DNA of 64,000 nt from Parafilimonas terrae. Its GTDB lineage: Bacteria; Bacteroidota; Bacteroidia; Chitinophagales; Chitinophagaceae. Shown here piece by piece: positions 35,388 to 42,727 of the stretch. The notes under the pieces are model-generated. The model did not search any database. It saw only the letters and a program-made list of their open reading frames with translations, and had not been told where the DNA came from. Positions within the stretch are counted from its first letter, which is position 1. Every line of letters starts with the position of its first letter. Location: the NCBI RefSeq assembly GCF_900115755.1, contig NZ_FOXQ01000013.1, positions 83,696 through 147,695 of the forward strand. The letters are read 5' to 3'. Made by a program: the position numbers and the translations under genes.

Positions 35388-37181
35388 CTAATTAATCATC
35401 ACCACGCCACCTTTTATCGTTGTTGTGCCTGAGCCTTCAACAGTAACGGATGGCGCCGACATTTTAGCGCTGCCGCTGCCTGCACTAAGCGATGCGCCAC
35501 CAGCGCTCATCGAAAAATTAGCAGAAGGCACAAGCGTTATATTTACAGCTTCAATCTTTAGATCACCGCCTGCTTTCAGGCTCATATTAGCTGCACTTTC
35601 AACACTCACAGCAGTTGGCTCCATTGAAATTTTATTGCCATTCTCGTCTTCAAACTTCATTATATTATCAGACTCGCTTATAGTAATTTTTTTACCGGCA
35701 GGCGTTTCTATCTTTAGTGATTTCTCATCATCATTAAATATCATTTTCATGCCGCTGCGTGATACATATCCTTTTTCGTTGTTGGCATTGGCAGCCTGTA
35801 GCGGCGCCGGTTTTGAACTGCTGTTCACCATGCCCAGCACAACAGGATTACGCGGATCGTTATTCAAGAAACCAACAATCACCTCATCGCCTATTTCGGG
35901 CCTGAAGAAAGTGCCGCGGTTATTGCCTGCATCCAAACAGGCAACCCTGCTCCACACACCATCTTCACTGGCATCAATAATCGGCAGGCGAACACGGATC
36001 CTGTCCTGGCTGTTGGGATCATTTTCAAGATCGGTCACAACGCCAATCTGCAAACCCTGTATAGCAGGCAACATATTCGCTGCGGGTGGTGCATTTACTT
36101 CAGGCTGGTTGGTAAAAGGTTCGTTGGTTAAGCCAAACTGAACATCGGTTGTCCACACACCATTTACTATTTCCTGGCGCACGCCCGAAACAAATACTTT
36201 ACCGTTAAAGCGCTCTCCCACCCCACCAATGTTTATAAGATCCCCGGGATTTATTTGCCCATATCCCCTGAAACGTACACGGCCTCTCAGGCGCGACATG
36301 CGGGCTTTGAGCAAACGCCCGTCAGCAAGGCTTTGCAGTTCTGTTTCCGTAATATCTTCTCCAGAAAATAAATCATATTCAGCAATCTTTAAAACATTGC
36401 CAAGGTCGCTGCTTGGAATATTTCCGTTTTCTTCAAAACCGGGCTCTGCCGCATCAACAGACGTTACGGCCTGGTTTGAATAATCCCATGTTTTTGCTTT
36501 AAGGCTCTGGTATTGATTACGTGCATCAAGATCGGCATCAAACTCAAACATCGTGGCGCCAAATACAGCATCGAGCACGGTTGCTGAAGTAAAGTCAGGC
36601 TTTTTTGTTGTTAGCTTTCCGCCGTCAATAAAACACAGCTTACCATTTGCTTCCATGCGCGATACAATAAAATCCCAATCCGTACAATTGTATTGAACAA
36701 TGGCTTCATGCTGCACGCTGGTTGATTCAATATCTGTATCAAGCTGGTAAGTACCGGCAATTGTTTCAACCGCATCACTGTCGGTTGTATCATTAAAATA
36801 TTTGTTCTTTCTTGCCACCGTCATAGCAACAGCTTTATCACGGCATTCCAGCATCAATACCGGTGAGCGGTCATTGCGTATCTTCAAACTATGTTTAAGA
36901 ATAATGCCTTTATATATAGATGTTTCATCTGAATGATAGCCCGCTGTAATCTCTATTTCCGTACCTGGAATAAAGGTGGCTTCATTGCTTACGGCAAAAT
37001 CCTGCTGAGCAGCATTGCCATCAAATATCACCAGCTTTGCCCAGGGAATTTTATTCACTTCCTTCGATACAGAAATGGATGCAACCTGGTACTGTGTGCT
37101 TAAAGGAGCGCCGTTAACTTTCAGCGTAAAAGTTACGAGATCTGTTTGCTGTGTACCCGGCAATGATTGGCTTAAAAGCAT
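35388..37181 (-). CDS. eCIS central spike protein (VgrG/Afp8-like)
   Basis: 597 residues. The N-terminal gp27-like part (EVNKIPWAKLVIFDGNAAQQ, CTDWDFIVSRMEANGKLCFI) is followed by the OB/gp5-like domain (VRLPIIDASEDGVWSRVACL, FFRPEIGDEVIVGFLNNDPR, NPVVLGMVNSSSKP). The final 130 residues are beta-helix-like repeats (KITISESDNIMKFEDENGNK, SMSAGGASLSAGSGSAKMSA) that form the needle carrying the PAAR tip. It starts three bases after the LysM gene stop. No lysozyme domain is present. Confidence 0.93.
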   Translation of the reverse strand: MLLSQSLPGTQQTDLVTFTLKVNGAPLSTQYQVASISVSKEVNKIPWAKLVIFDGNAAQQDFAVSNEATFIPGTEIEITAGYHSDETSIYKGIILKHSLKIRNDRSPVLMLECRDKAVAMTVARKNKYFNDTTDSDAVETIAGTYQLDTDIESTSVQHEAIVQYNCTDWDFIVSRMEANGKLCFIDGGKLTTKKPDFTSATVLDAVFGATMFEFDADLDARNQYQSLKAKTWDYSNQAVTSVDAAEPGFEENGNIPSSDLGNVLKIAEYDLFSGEDITETELQSLADGRLLKARMSRLRGRVRFRGYGQINPGDLINIGGVGERFNGKVFVSGVRQEIVNGVWTTDVQFGLTNEPFTNQPEVNAPPAANMLPAIQGLQIGVVTDLENDPNSQDRIRVRLPIIDASEDGVWSRVACLDAGNNRGTFFRPEIGDEVIVGFLNNDPRNPVVLGMVNSSSKPAPLQAANANNEKGYVSRSGMKMIFNDDEKSLKIETPAGKKITISESDNIMKFEDENGNKISMEPTAVSVESAANMSLKAGGDLKIEAVNITLVPSANFSMSAGGASLSAGSGSAKMSAPSVTVEGSGTTTIKGGVVMIN

Positions 37182-37184
37182 TAC

Positions 37185-37919
37185 TTAATTATTGGCTAAT
37201 GGCGGGAATAATAACTTCGCTCCCGTTCTTAAATTTTTAAAATCAATAAGATTATTAAACTGTGCAACCTGGTAGTAATATTTGCTGTCGCCGTATTCAC
37301 GATAACACATGAGCGATAAAGTATCGCCCTCCTGCACGGTTCTTATATGCGTAAGATCGGGCGATTGCCTGTTTTCAATTCCGGCCAGTTTCTTTTCGTC
37401 AATAACGCCTTCAAAACTGCAATCTGCTTCAGCGCGCAATGGTGAGCCATCAGGTTTAAACAACTTAAAATTGATGGTCATTGTTTTCAGCTTGCAGTTA
37501 TACAGCAGTAAGCCCCATTGCAGTTGCACGTAAGGCGGTTCGTGCGTTTCACTGTTATAATCGTACACCACCTTCTTAAAATCAGACAACATTTGCGCAA
37601 CATCAGGCGGATTGGCATTTAGGCCGGGTATGGCCAGGCCGGATGCAAGGCCTGATAAAAAGCCTTCATCTTTTTTAATAACGCCTGTGCCATCAAACAA
37701 AAATTTAAAGCTTAATGTTTGCGCCAGCCTGTTGCGGAATGCACTTTGCGTTTCACTGCTGCCTTGTGCCGTTTGATCTGAGCTGGCCGTGCCATACGTT
37801 ATCGTATAGCTTTCGGGGTTTATTAAAACCTCGTAAGGAGGCAGCTCACGCACTTTTTTTTGAAAAGTGTTATCTGTATAAGCAACAAGCGTCATTTTCT
37901 GTAACTGGCCAAGGCTCAT
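37185..37919 (-). CDS. eCIS baseplate hub protein with LysM domain (Afp7-like)
   Basis: 244 residues. The N-terminal domain has the phage gp53-like/Afp7 pattern (YEVLINPESYTITYG, LSFKFLFDGTGVI, PPYVQLQWGLLLY). A C-terminal LysM-like segment (VQEGDTLSLMCYREYGDSKY, then AQFNNLIDFKNLRTGAKLLF) joins the tube to the spike hub. Its start codon overlaps the stop of the DUF5908 gene as TGATG. Confidence 0.92.
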   Translation of the reverse strand: MSLGQLQKMTLVAYTDNTFQKKVRELPPYEVLINPESYTITYGTASSDQTAQGSSETQSAFRNRLAQTLSFKFLFDGTGVIKKDEGFLSGLASGLAIPGLNANPPDVAQMLSDFKKVVYDYNSETHEPPYVQLQWGLLLYNCKLKTMTINFKLFKPDGSPLRAEADCSFEGVIDEKKLAGIENRQSPDLTHIRTVQEGDTLSLMCYREYGDSKYYYQVAQFNNLIDFKNLRTGAKLLFPPLANN

Positions 37920-38086
37920 CAGCGTTCATTTTTTCGTTCTAAAATTTCAAGCACCTGTTCTACACAGGCAGCTACAATAGCATCGTTATCTGCTGCCGAA
38001 GAAGAAGCATTGCTTGTTCCCTGTTGTGAAGGAGGCGTTTGCTGAACGGCAACTTTAATTTGCAGTTCGCGAATTTCAATAGGCAT
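37919..38086 (-). CDS. DUF5908 small eCIS protein
   Basis: 55 residues beginning MPIEIRELQIKVAV, the diagnostic start of DUF5908 proteins, then a Gln/Ser/Thr linker and a C-terminal helix (AIVAACVEQVLEILERKNER). The gene is short and easily missed. It sits between the second tube gene and the LysM gene, the position of Afp6-type small proteins, and its TGA overlaps the LysM ATG. Role in assembly is unknown; a partner of the LysM hub is suggested by the coupling. Confidence 0.85.
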   Translation of the reverse strand: MPIEIRELQIKVAVQQTPPSQQGTSNASSSAADNDAIVAACVEQVLEILERKNER

Positions 38087-38125
38087 GCCTGAAGGTTATA
38101 CGTTATAAAATTCCTGCACAAACTA

Positions 38126-38650
38126 TCATGGTACAGATATGCTTACACTTGCACTGCCACCACCAAGCAAATCGCCAACAGCGCTGATGCCTGCTGTTAC
38201 GGCTGCTGAAAGATTAAGCGTAGTGTAATATTCATACCGCAAGGTTAGCGATTCAATTACGATATGATTTTGTTCTGCATTAAAACCCGAAATATCATAC
38301 TTGATAGGAATTGCATTTTTAATGTACCACGATGAAACCGGCAGGTGATCTTCATTTAAAAGCGATATCAACATGTTTGTTGGCTGGTAATTGAAATTCT
38401 GAATAGCATCAATGCACCAGGCTGTAACGCCTGAAACAAGCGTCATTCCGCGTTTCAGAACAAGGTCAGCATATTTTGTTCTGCCGGGAAGACGGTGCAC
38501 AAACCTGTTTTCGCCACCTTCGTTATAAGTATCAAGGTTTACGTCAACCGTTAAACCTGTTACTTCCTGGAAACGAAAATCGTTTGGCACCTGTGGAAAA
38601 ATTTCAAATACCACCAAAAAGTGAAACCCAACAAAAGGATATTCAAACAT
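38126..38650 (-). CDS. eCIS tube protein, gp19-like (Afp5-like)
   Basis: 174 residues of the T4 gp19 tube family. YPFVGFHFLVVFEIFPQ, FQEVTGLTVDVNLDTYNEGG, HRLPGRTKYADLVLKRGM and LPVSSWYIKNAIPIKY appear in the conserved order. It is longer than the main tube protein and ends in a small Gly/Ser-rich tail. Afp5-like proteins form the ring that joins tube to spike. It begins three bases after the stop of the other tube gene. Confidence 0.92.
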   Translation of the reverse strand: MFEYPFVGFHFLVVFEIFPQVPNDFRFQEVTGLTVDVNLDTYNEGGENRFVHRLPGRTKYADLVLKRGMTLVSGVTAWCIDAIQNFNYQPTNMLISLLNEDHLPVSSWYIKNAIPIKYDISGFNAEQNHIVIESLTLRYEYYTTLNLSAAVTAGISAVGDLLGGGSASVSISVP

Positions 38651-38653
38651 GCA

Positions 38654-39085
38654 TTAATCGTTTTGAATGGTTAACCCTTCGTGTGCAAGATCCAGTTGTT
38701 CAATCGCAACATCATTGCCATCAGCCTTAAGGTCGGTTGATGTAACTTTTGTTGGCCATGCATTCTTAACCTTCCACACTATTACGGGGTTAAGTGTTTC
38801 GTCCAGCAGGCTTATTGTTATGTCGCGGCGTTCAACCGTATTCATGTTGATCGTATTGAACCAGTTGTAAAATTCATTGTCTGATTTAAAGATGCCACGC
38901 TTTAAAACAAGATTGCTGAACTTGCGTTGGCCCGGCATTTTTATTTTGTGGTATTCAGGACTTGCACCGTCGCGGTACTCAATAATATCATTGGTTATAT
39001 CAAGCCCGCTCACATCGGTAAATCCTATTTTGGTTCCGCCCCATTCAACCTGGAAATGAAATTTGGGCAGTGGATAGTTTGCCAT
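38654..39085 (-). CDS. eCIS main inner tube protein, gp19-like (Afp1-like)
   Basis: 143 residues, the usual length of an inner tube subunit. PLPKFHFQVEWGGTKIGFTD, VSGLDITNDIIEYRDGASPE, KMPGQRKFSNLVLKRGIFKS and IVWKVKNAWPTKV match the family. It stacks as hexamers into the tube that carries cargo. It follows the sheath gene by 52 bases, the largest gap in this part of the operon, possibly with its own strong ribosome-binding region for high expression. Confidence 0.94.
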   Translation of the reverse strand: MANYPLPKFHFQVEWGGTKIGFTDVSGLDITNDIIEYRDGASPEYHKIKMPGQRKFSNLVLKRGIFKSDNEFYNWFNTINMNTVERRDITISLLDETLNPVIVWKVKNAWPTKVTSTDLKADGNDVAIEQLDLAHEGLTIQND

Positions 39086-39137
39086 AGATTAATTTTTATT
39101 TGAGATGAAAATTTTGATTCCGGTTAATAATTATTAA

Positions 39138-40649
39138 TTAAGCCTGTTGTTGTATTTGTGAAAAACGGAGTATGATAAATTCTGCAGGACGAACCGGCGC
39201 CATGCCTATTTCCACAATCATGCGGCCATTAAGAATATCATCGAATGTCATGGTTTGGCCAAGCCCTACTTTTACATAAAATGCCTGTTCCGGTTTTGAG
39301 CCAGCCAAAGCGCCGAGCCGCCATAAATTGGTAAGATAATTTTCTATCATGGCGCGTACCTTAACCCAGGTGTTGCCATCATTTGGTTCAAATACAAAAA
39401 CATTGGCTGCTTTCCTGGCCGATTCTTCCACCATGATGTAAAAACGACGTACAGAAATGTACCTGAAATCGTTACTGTTACCATCGAGGGTACGGGCGCC
39501 CCAAACCAAAATGCCTTTGCCGGTAAATGCACGGATAGCATTCACAGATTTGCCTGAAGTAGCATCAATATTCATATCACCCTGCACTTCATCTGAAACC
39601 TGGAATGTTGTGGCAAATACATCTTTCAATCCAACATTTGCCGGTGCTTTCCATACACCGCGGGATGCGTCAACAGAAGCATATACACCTGCAACGCCCG
39701 GCGATGGTGGTAATACAACAGGGAACTGTGAACTCAAAGCCTGTTTAATGGCATTGTATGCACTCAGGCTGTAATAAGATGGCGGCGCAGGAGGCGAATC
39801 TGGTGGAGATAAAGGTGCAGGCAATGTGCCTATTTCAGCAAGTGTATGGCCATCGAGCGGGCCTGCAGCGCCATCAACCGTATGATTGACGGTGGTTGAA
39901 GCCGGGTCATAATCATAAGCGTAAGTTGTTTTCAGGTTCGGAAAATAAACGGCGCCATAGTTATTATTTTCAGAAGCAAAACCATTCCTGAAATTGGAAA
40001 TAGCTGTTGTAACATCACTATTGGTAACCAGCGTTTCACCGGTATCATAAACATCCATTATGCAAAACCTGTCCTGCAAACTTCCGCATTGCGCCAGCGC
40101 CTGGTTAAGCAAAGAATAATAACTGTTTTCCGGCATGCTCTGCCCTTCGGGAAAAACAATTAAAGTAGGCTCATCTTCTTTGGCAAGCGCTTCTAAACCA
40201 TTGCCGGTTCCGGGGTCATAAAAATCAGTAAGCTCAAGGCCACCGCTGTCTATATCAGTATAAGGCCCTACAGATACAATATAACATGGCCCACCACCAT
40301 TTGCATAAAAGAAACGAACGGCCGAATGCATGTTATGTTTTGATTTGTTGCCATCAAACTCAATGGAAATAGTGTCGGTAGTGGTTTTTCCAACTGTGGT
40401 TTGATCATAATTGATAACGATATTAGTTTCCGGCTGTGCTTTACCAAAATAAAGCTCATACTCCAGCATGGAAGTAATGCGTGTTGGTTTGTTGGTAAGA
40501 TCATTTCCACGCATGTCCTGGGCAATTTGCGTGTAGCCTATAAACGCAGGTATGGCAGTAGCAACCTGTGCTATGGAAGGCGGGAACGAGGGAATTTCGT
40601 TTACATAAACTCCCGGCGTTTTAATGGCGCTTTCGTTTATTTGTGACAT
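39138..40649 (-). CDS. eCIS tail sheath protein (Afp2/3-like)
   Basis: 503 residues. The start KTPGVYVNEIPSFPPSIAQV followed by ATAIPAFIGYT is the N-terminal arm of gp18-type sheaths. The C-terminal domain (KGILVWGARTL, FRYISVRRFYIMVEESARKA, NLWRLGALAG) supplies the interlocking handshake and attachment helix. An Ala/Pro-rich insertion (PLSPPDSPPAPPSYY) lies in the middle. This is the only sheath gene in the locus, although many eCIS carry two or three. Confidence 0.95.
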   Translation of the reverse strand: MSQINESAIKTPGVYVNEIPSFPPSIAQVATAIPAFIGYTQIAQDMRGNDLTNKPTRITSMLEYELYFGKAQPETNIVINYDQTTVGKTTTDTISIEFDGNKSKHNMHSAVRFFYANGGGPCYIVSVGPYTDIDSGGLELTDFYDPGTGNGLEALAKEDEPTLIVFPEGQSMPENSYYSLLNQALAQCGSLQDRFCIMDVYDTGETLVTNSDVTTAISNFRNGFASENNNYGAVYFPNLKTTYAYDYDPASTTVNHTVDGAAGPLDGHTLAEIGTLPAPLSPPDSPPAPPSYYSLSAYNAIKQALSSQFPVVLPPSPGVAGVYASVDASRGVWKAPANVGLKDVFATTFQVSDEVQGDMNIDATSGKSVNAIRAFTGKGILVWGARTLDGNSNDFRYISVRRFYIMVEESARKAANVFVFEPNDGNTWVKVRAMIENYLTNLWRLGALAGSKPEQAFYVKVGLGQTMTFDDILNGRMIVEIGMAPVRPAEFIILRFSQIQQQA

Positions 40650-40674
40650 AGATTAGAAATTTTAGTGTTTATGA

Positions 40675-41850
40675 TTAGTGATTTAAAAAAATTTCTGAAC
40701 AGGCATATTTATCCGGCCCGTTGGTAAAACTGGTTAGCCTCGATGGTGAGGGGCAAGCCACATCGGGTACTGTTATATTCACATTATCGTTATCAACAAC
40801 CGTTAAGGCAAGACTTACATTCAAAGGCGTTTCATTCAATGGAATTGGCGATTGCGAAATAATTACATCCGATGCTGTTGCCGGGAAATTAAACCCGGCA
40901 GGCGTTATCGTTATTTTTCCTTTGGAAGTATTCTTCAAGATATACTTCCATATTGTTGACCTGTTTAAAAAATTGATTGAATATACCGGCGAGTTTAAAA
41001 TATTTCCATTCAATAATTGATAGGGTGCGGCAATGCTGCTATCATTAAATATTTCAATTACACCAAAAACGGGTTTCGCACTTAACTCATCATTTATATA
41101 AATAAACTGTTCGTTACTATTGATTTTCAGCTTGTACTTACCTGGAGCAAGTGTAGAAAGATCAAGTTTAAATTGTTTTACGGGATCTTTAAAAGAGATG
41201 CTTTCTGAAATAACATGATTTGAAAATGCATTATCAGCAAGATTGAAAGCCCAGGCATCTATAGTAGCATCCGGCTGCAATGTTTCAAATGTATAGGTTG
41301 AAACAGAAGGTATCCATTGAACAGCATCCTGTTCAGAAACATACTGGTTTTTATCGATCTTCATCCAGTTTGCATTGTTGGCACCTGATGGCGTTACATT
41401 TTTACATCCCTTTATACATTGATAAATGGTTCCTCCGCCAATTGCAATATCTCCGGGCACATAATCTTTATTGTTATCATAGAGTACGGATTGTGAAATA
41501 AACTTCTTTCCATTAACGGCATTATTATTCCTGTTAGAGAAATAATACAATTTTCCCGGTTTAAAAACGGAAGGCAGGTTAGTGTAATTATAAAATAACC
41601 CGCTGTTTAATTGCATAAAAAAGGTTAGCTGCAGTTTATCAGAAGGTACCATAAAAGCCCTATTATCATCATCTGTTTGCAAAGCGGTATATAATGCATT
41701 GCCATATTGTTTGGCAAGCATTTTATTGCCTTTAATAGCAGCCTGTGTTTCTGCAGAAGGCGTAATGATGAAATCGTTGCAGAGATTATTTGCAAAATAT
41801 TTATGCAACAACTCTATCCTGAAAAAATAGCTATAATTAATACTTATCAT
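40675..41850 (-). CDS. Unknown eCIS protein between cap and sheath, with chitin-binding-like patch
   Basis: 391 residues, no signal peptide or membrane helix. Residues 123-166 (YVPGDIAIGGGTIYQCIKGC, then ANNANWMKI) match the layout of CBM5/12-type modules: Y..GD, G..Y.C, then W. The rest looks like beta-sandwich domains (LSTLAPGKYKLKINSNEQFI). Its start overlaps the DUF4255 stop by four bases (ATGA), so it is made together with the cap protein. It could be a structural cap adaptor or a surface-binding decoration; neither can be decided here. Confidence 0.7.
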   Translation of the reverse strand: MISINYSYFFRIELLHKYFANNLCNDFIITPSAETQAAIKGNKMLAKQYGNALYTALQTDDDNRAFMVPSDKLQLTFFMQLNSGLFYNYTNLPSVFKPGKLYYFSNRNNNAVNGKKFISQSVLYDNNKDYVPGDIAIGGGTIYQCIKGCKNVTPSGANNANWMKIDKNQYVSEQDAVQWIPSVSTYTFETLQPDATIDAWAFNLADNAFSNHVISESISFKDPVKQFKLDLSTLAPGKYKLKINSNEQFIYINDELSAKPVFGVIEIFNDSSIAAPYQLLNGNILNSPVYSINFLNRSTIWKYILKNTSKGKITITPAGFNFPATASDVIISQSPIPLNETPLNVSLALTVVDNDNVNITVPDVACPSPSRLTSFTNGPDKYACSEIFLNH

Positions 41851-42449
41851 TGTTGCAGGCTTTTGTCGTTAATCGTAATCTTTTGTATCAGCCCTGCGTC
41901 GCCATAAGCAAAGTCTTCATTTATATTAATCATGCGCACTTTATACATTACAGAAGGCAAATACCTTGAACCTAATATGCCCCACAGGTTATTTAAATCC
42001 TGGTACGAAAGTGTTACCAGGTCAACAATCAACTGATCTGTACCTTTTGGGATAGATGGATAATTCAGCGGCGTAAAAACATTCTGGTATTGAAAGAACT
42101 GAATGATAAATGACAAACGTTTTAACGATTCTGAATACGATGAAAGATTTACGGCAAACAAAATATAGAGGTTAAGAAAAATCTTTGGATTTTTATAGAT
42201 CACGCCCCCTTCAACCGAGCGGACAAAATTTTCAGGCGATTTGCTTATGCGGTCTTCTTCAACATTAATAAGGCTTAAAAATGCATTCTGCGGATCATTA
42301 ACCTCACCACCACTGTTTGGCTGCGTTTCATTCAACTGCGAAACATTAGACAATATAATCGCTATATCATCTTGAGGAGCCGGTTCCAGTTTGGTTAGCA
42401 GATAGGTGTTTAACTGCTTACAAATAAAATCAAGCGCTTTATCAATCAT
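41847..42449 (-). CDS. eCIS cap/tail terminator protein, DUF4255 (Afp16-like)
   Basis: 200 residues, first gene of the eCIS operon. MIDKALDFICKQLNTYL, then VNDPQNAFLSLINVEEDR, then FLNLYILFAVNLSSYSESLK and FFQYQNVFTPLNYPSIPKGT are conserved in the DUF4255/Pvc16 family, which closes the distal end of sheath and tube. The promoter lies about 100 bases upstream. The four-base ATGA overlap couples it to the following gene. Confidence 0.9.
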   Translation of the reverse strand: MIDKALDFICKQLNTYLLTKLEPAPQDDIAIILSNVSQLNETQPNSGGEVNDPQNAFLSLINVEEDRISKSPENFVRSVEGGVIYKNPKIFLNLYILFAVNLSSYSESLKRLSFIIQFFQYQNVFTPLNYPSIPKGTDQLIVDLVTLSYQDLNNLWGILGSRYLPSVMYKVRMININEDFAYGDAGLIQKITINDKSLQQ

Positions 42450-42507
42450 ACAATTGATTTTCGATTTTATAAACGCATCTAATTCCAGATCTTCGGTTAG
42501 CTGTTTG

Positions 42508-42524
42508 CTTGAAGTTAGTTCAAG
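42508..42524 (-). promoter_or_regulatory. Hairpin in the eCIS operon leader
   Basis: A 6-bp perfect inverted repeat (42508-42513 with 42519-42524, five-base loop) lies in the roughly 100-base leader between the predicted transcription start and the DUF4255 start codon. Confidence 0.45.
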
Positions 42525-42553
42525 AAGACAGTGTTATCATGAGGTTGCTGTAA

Positions 42554-42587
42554 CAAACGTAAAAAACAATTTGGTATTTCCAATACC
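42554..42587 (-). promoter_or_regulatory. Promoter and palindromic operator candidate of the eCIS operon
   Basis: On the minus strand TACGTTTG (42554-42561) is a perfect TAnnTTTG -7 box, with ATTG (42581-42584) 19 bases upstream as -33 box. A perfect palindrome GGTATT-3-AATACC (42573-42587) covers the -33 region, a good place for a repressor or activator. Confidence 0.65.
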
Positions 42588-42727
42588 TAATTCAAAAAAA
42601 ATTTTTATTCCCGTTTAATAATTTGCTCTTCAAGTTTAAGCTGTAAAAATTTAACGCAGTAATTCCTTATTATCAATCGGGGAAAAACTATTTGGGAAAA
42701 CATACTTTAGCAAAAATTATTCAGAAC

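Noticed and set aside
35425..36141. 238-codon plus-strand ORF opposite the spike gene
   Set aside because: It lies within a certain VgrG-like gene and shows only reverse-complement composition.
16497..42449. Type VI secretion system or contractile prophage
   Set aside because: There are no TssJLM/TssK-type membrane-complex genes, no TssB/TssC split sheath, and no capsid, portal, terminase or integrase; DUF4255, DUF5908 and DUF4157 point to eCIS.
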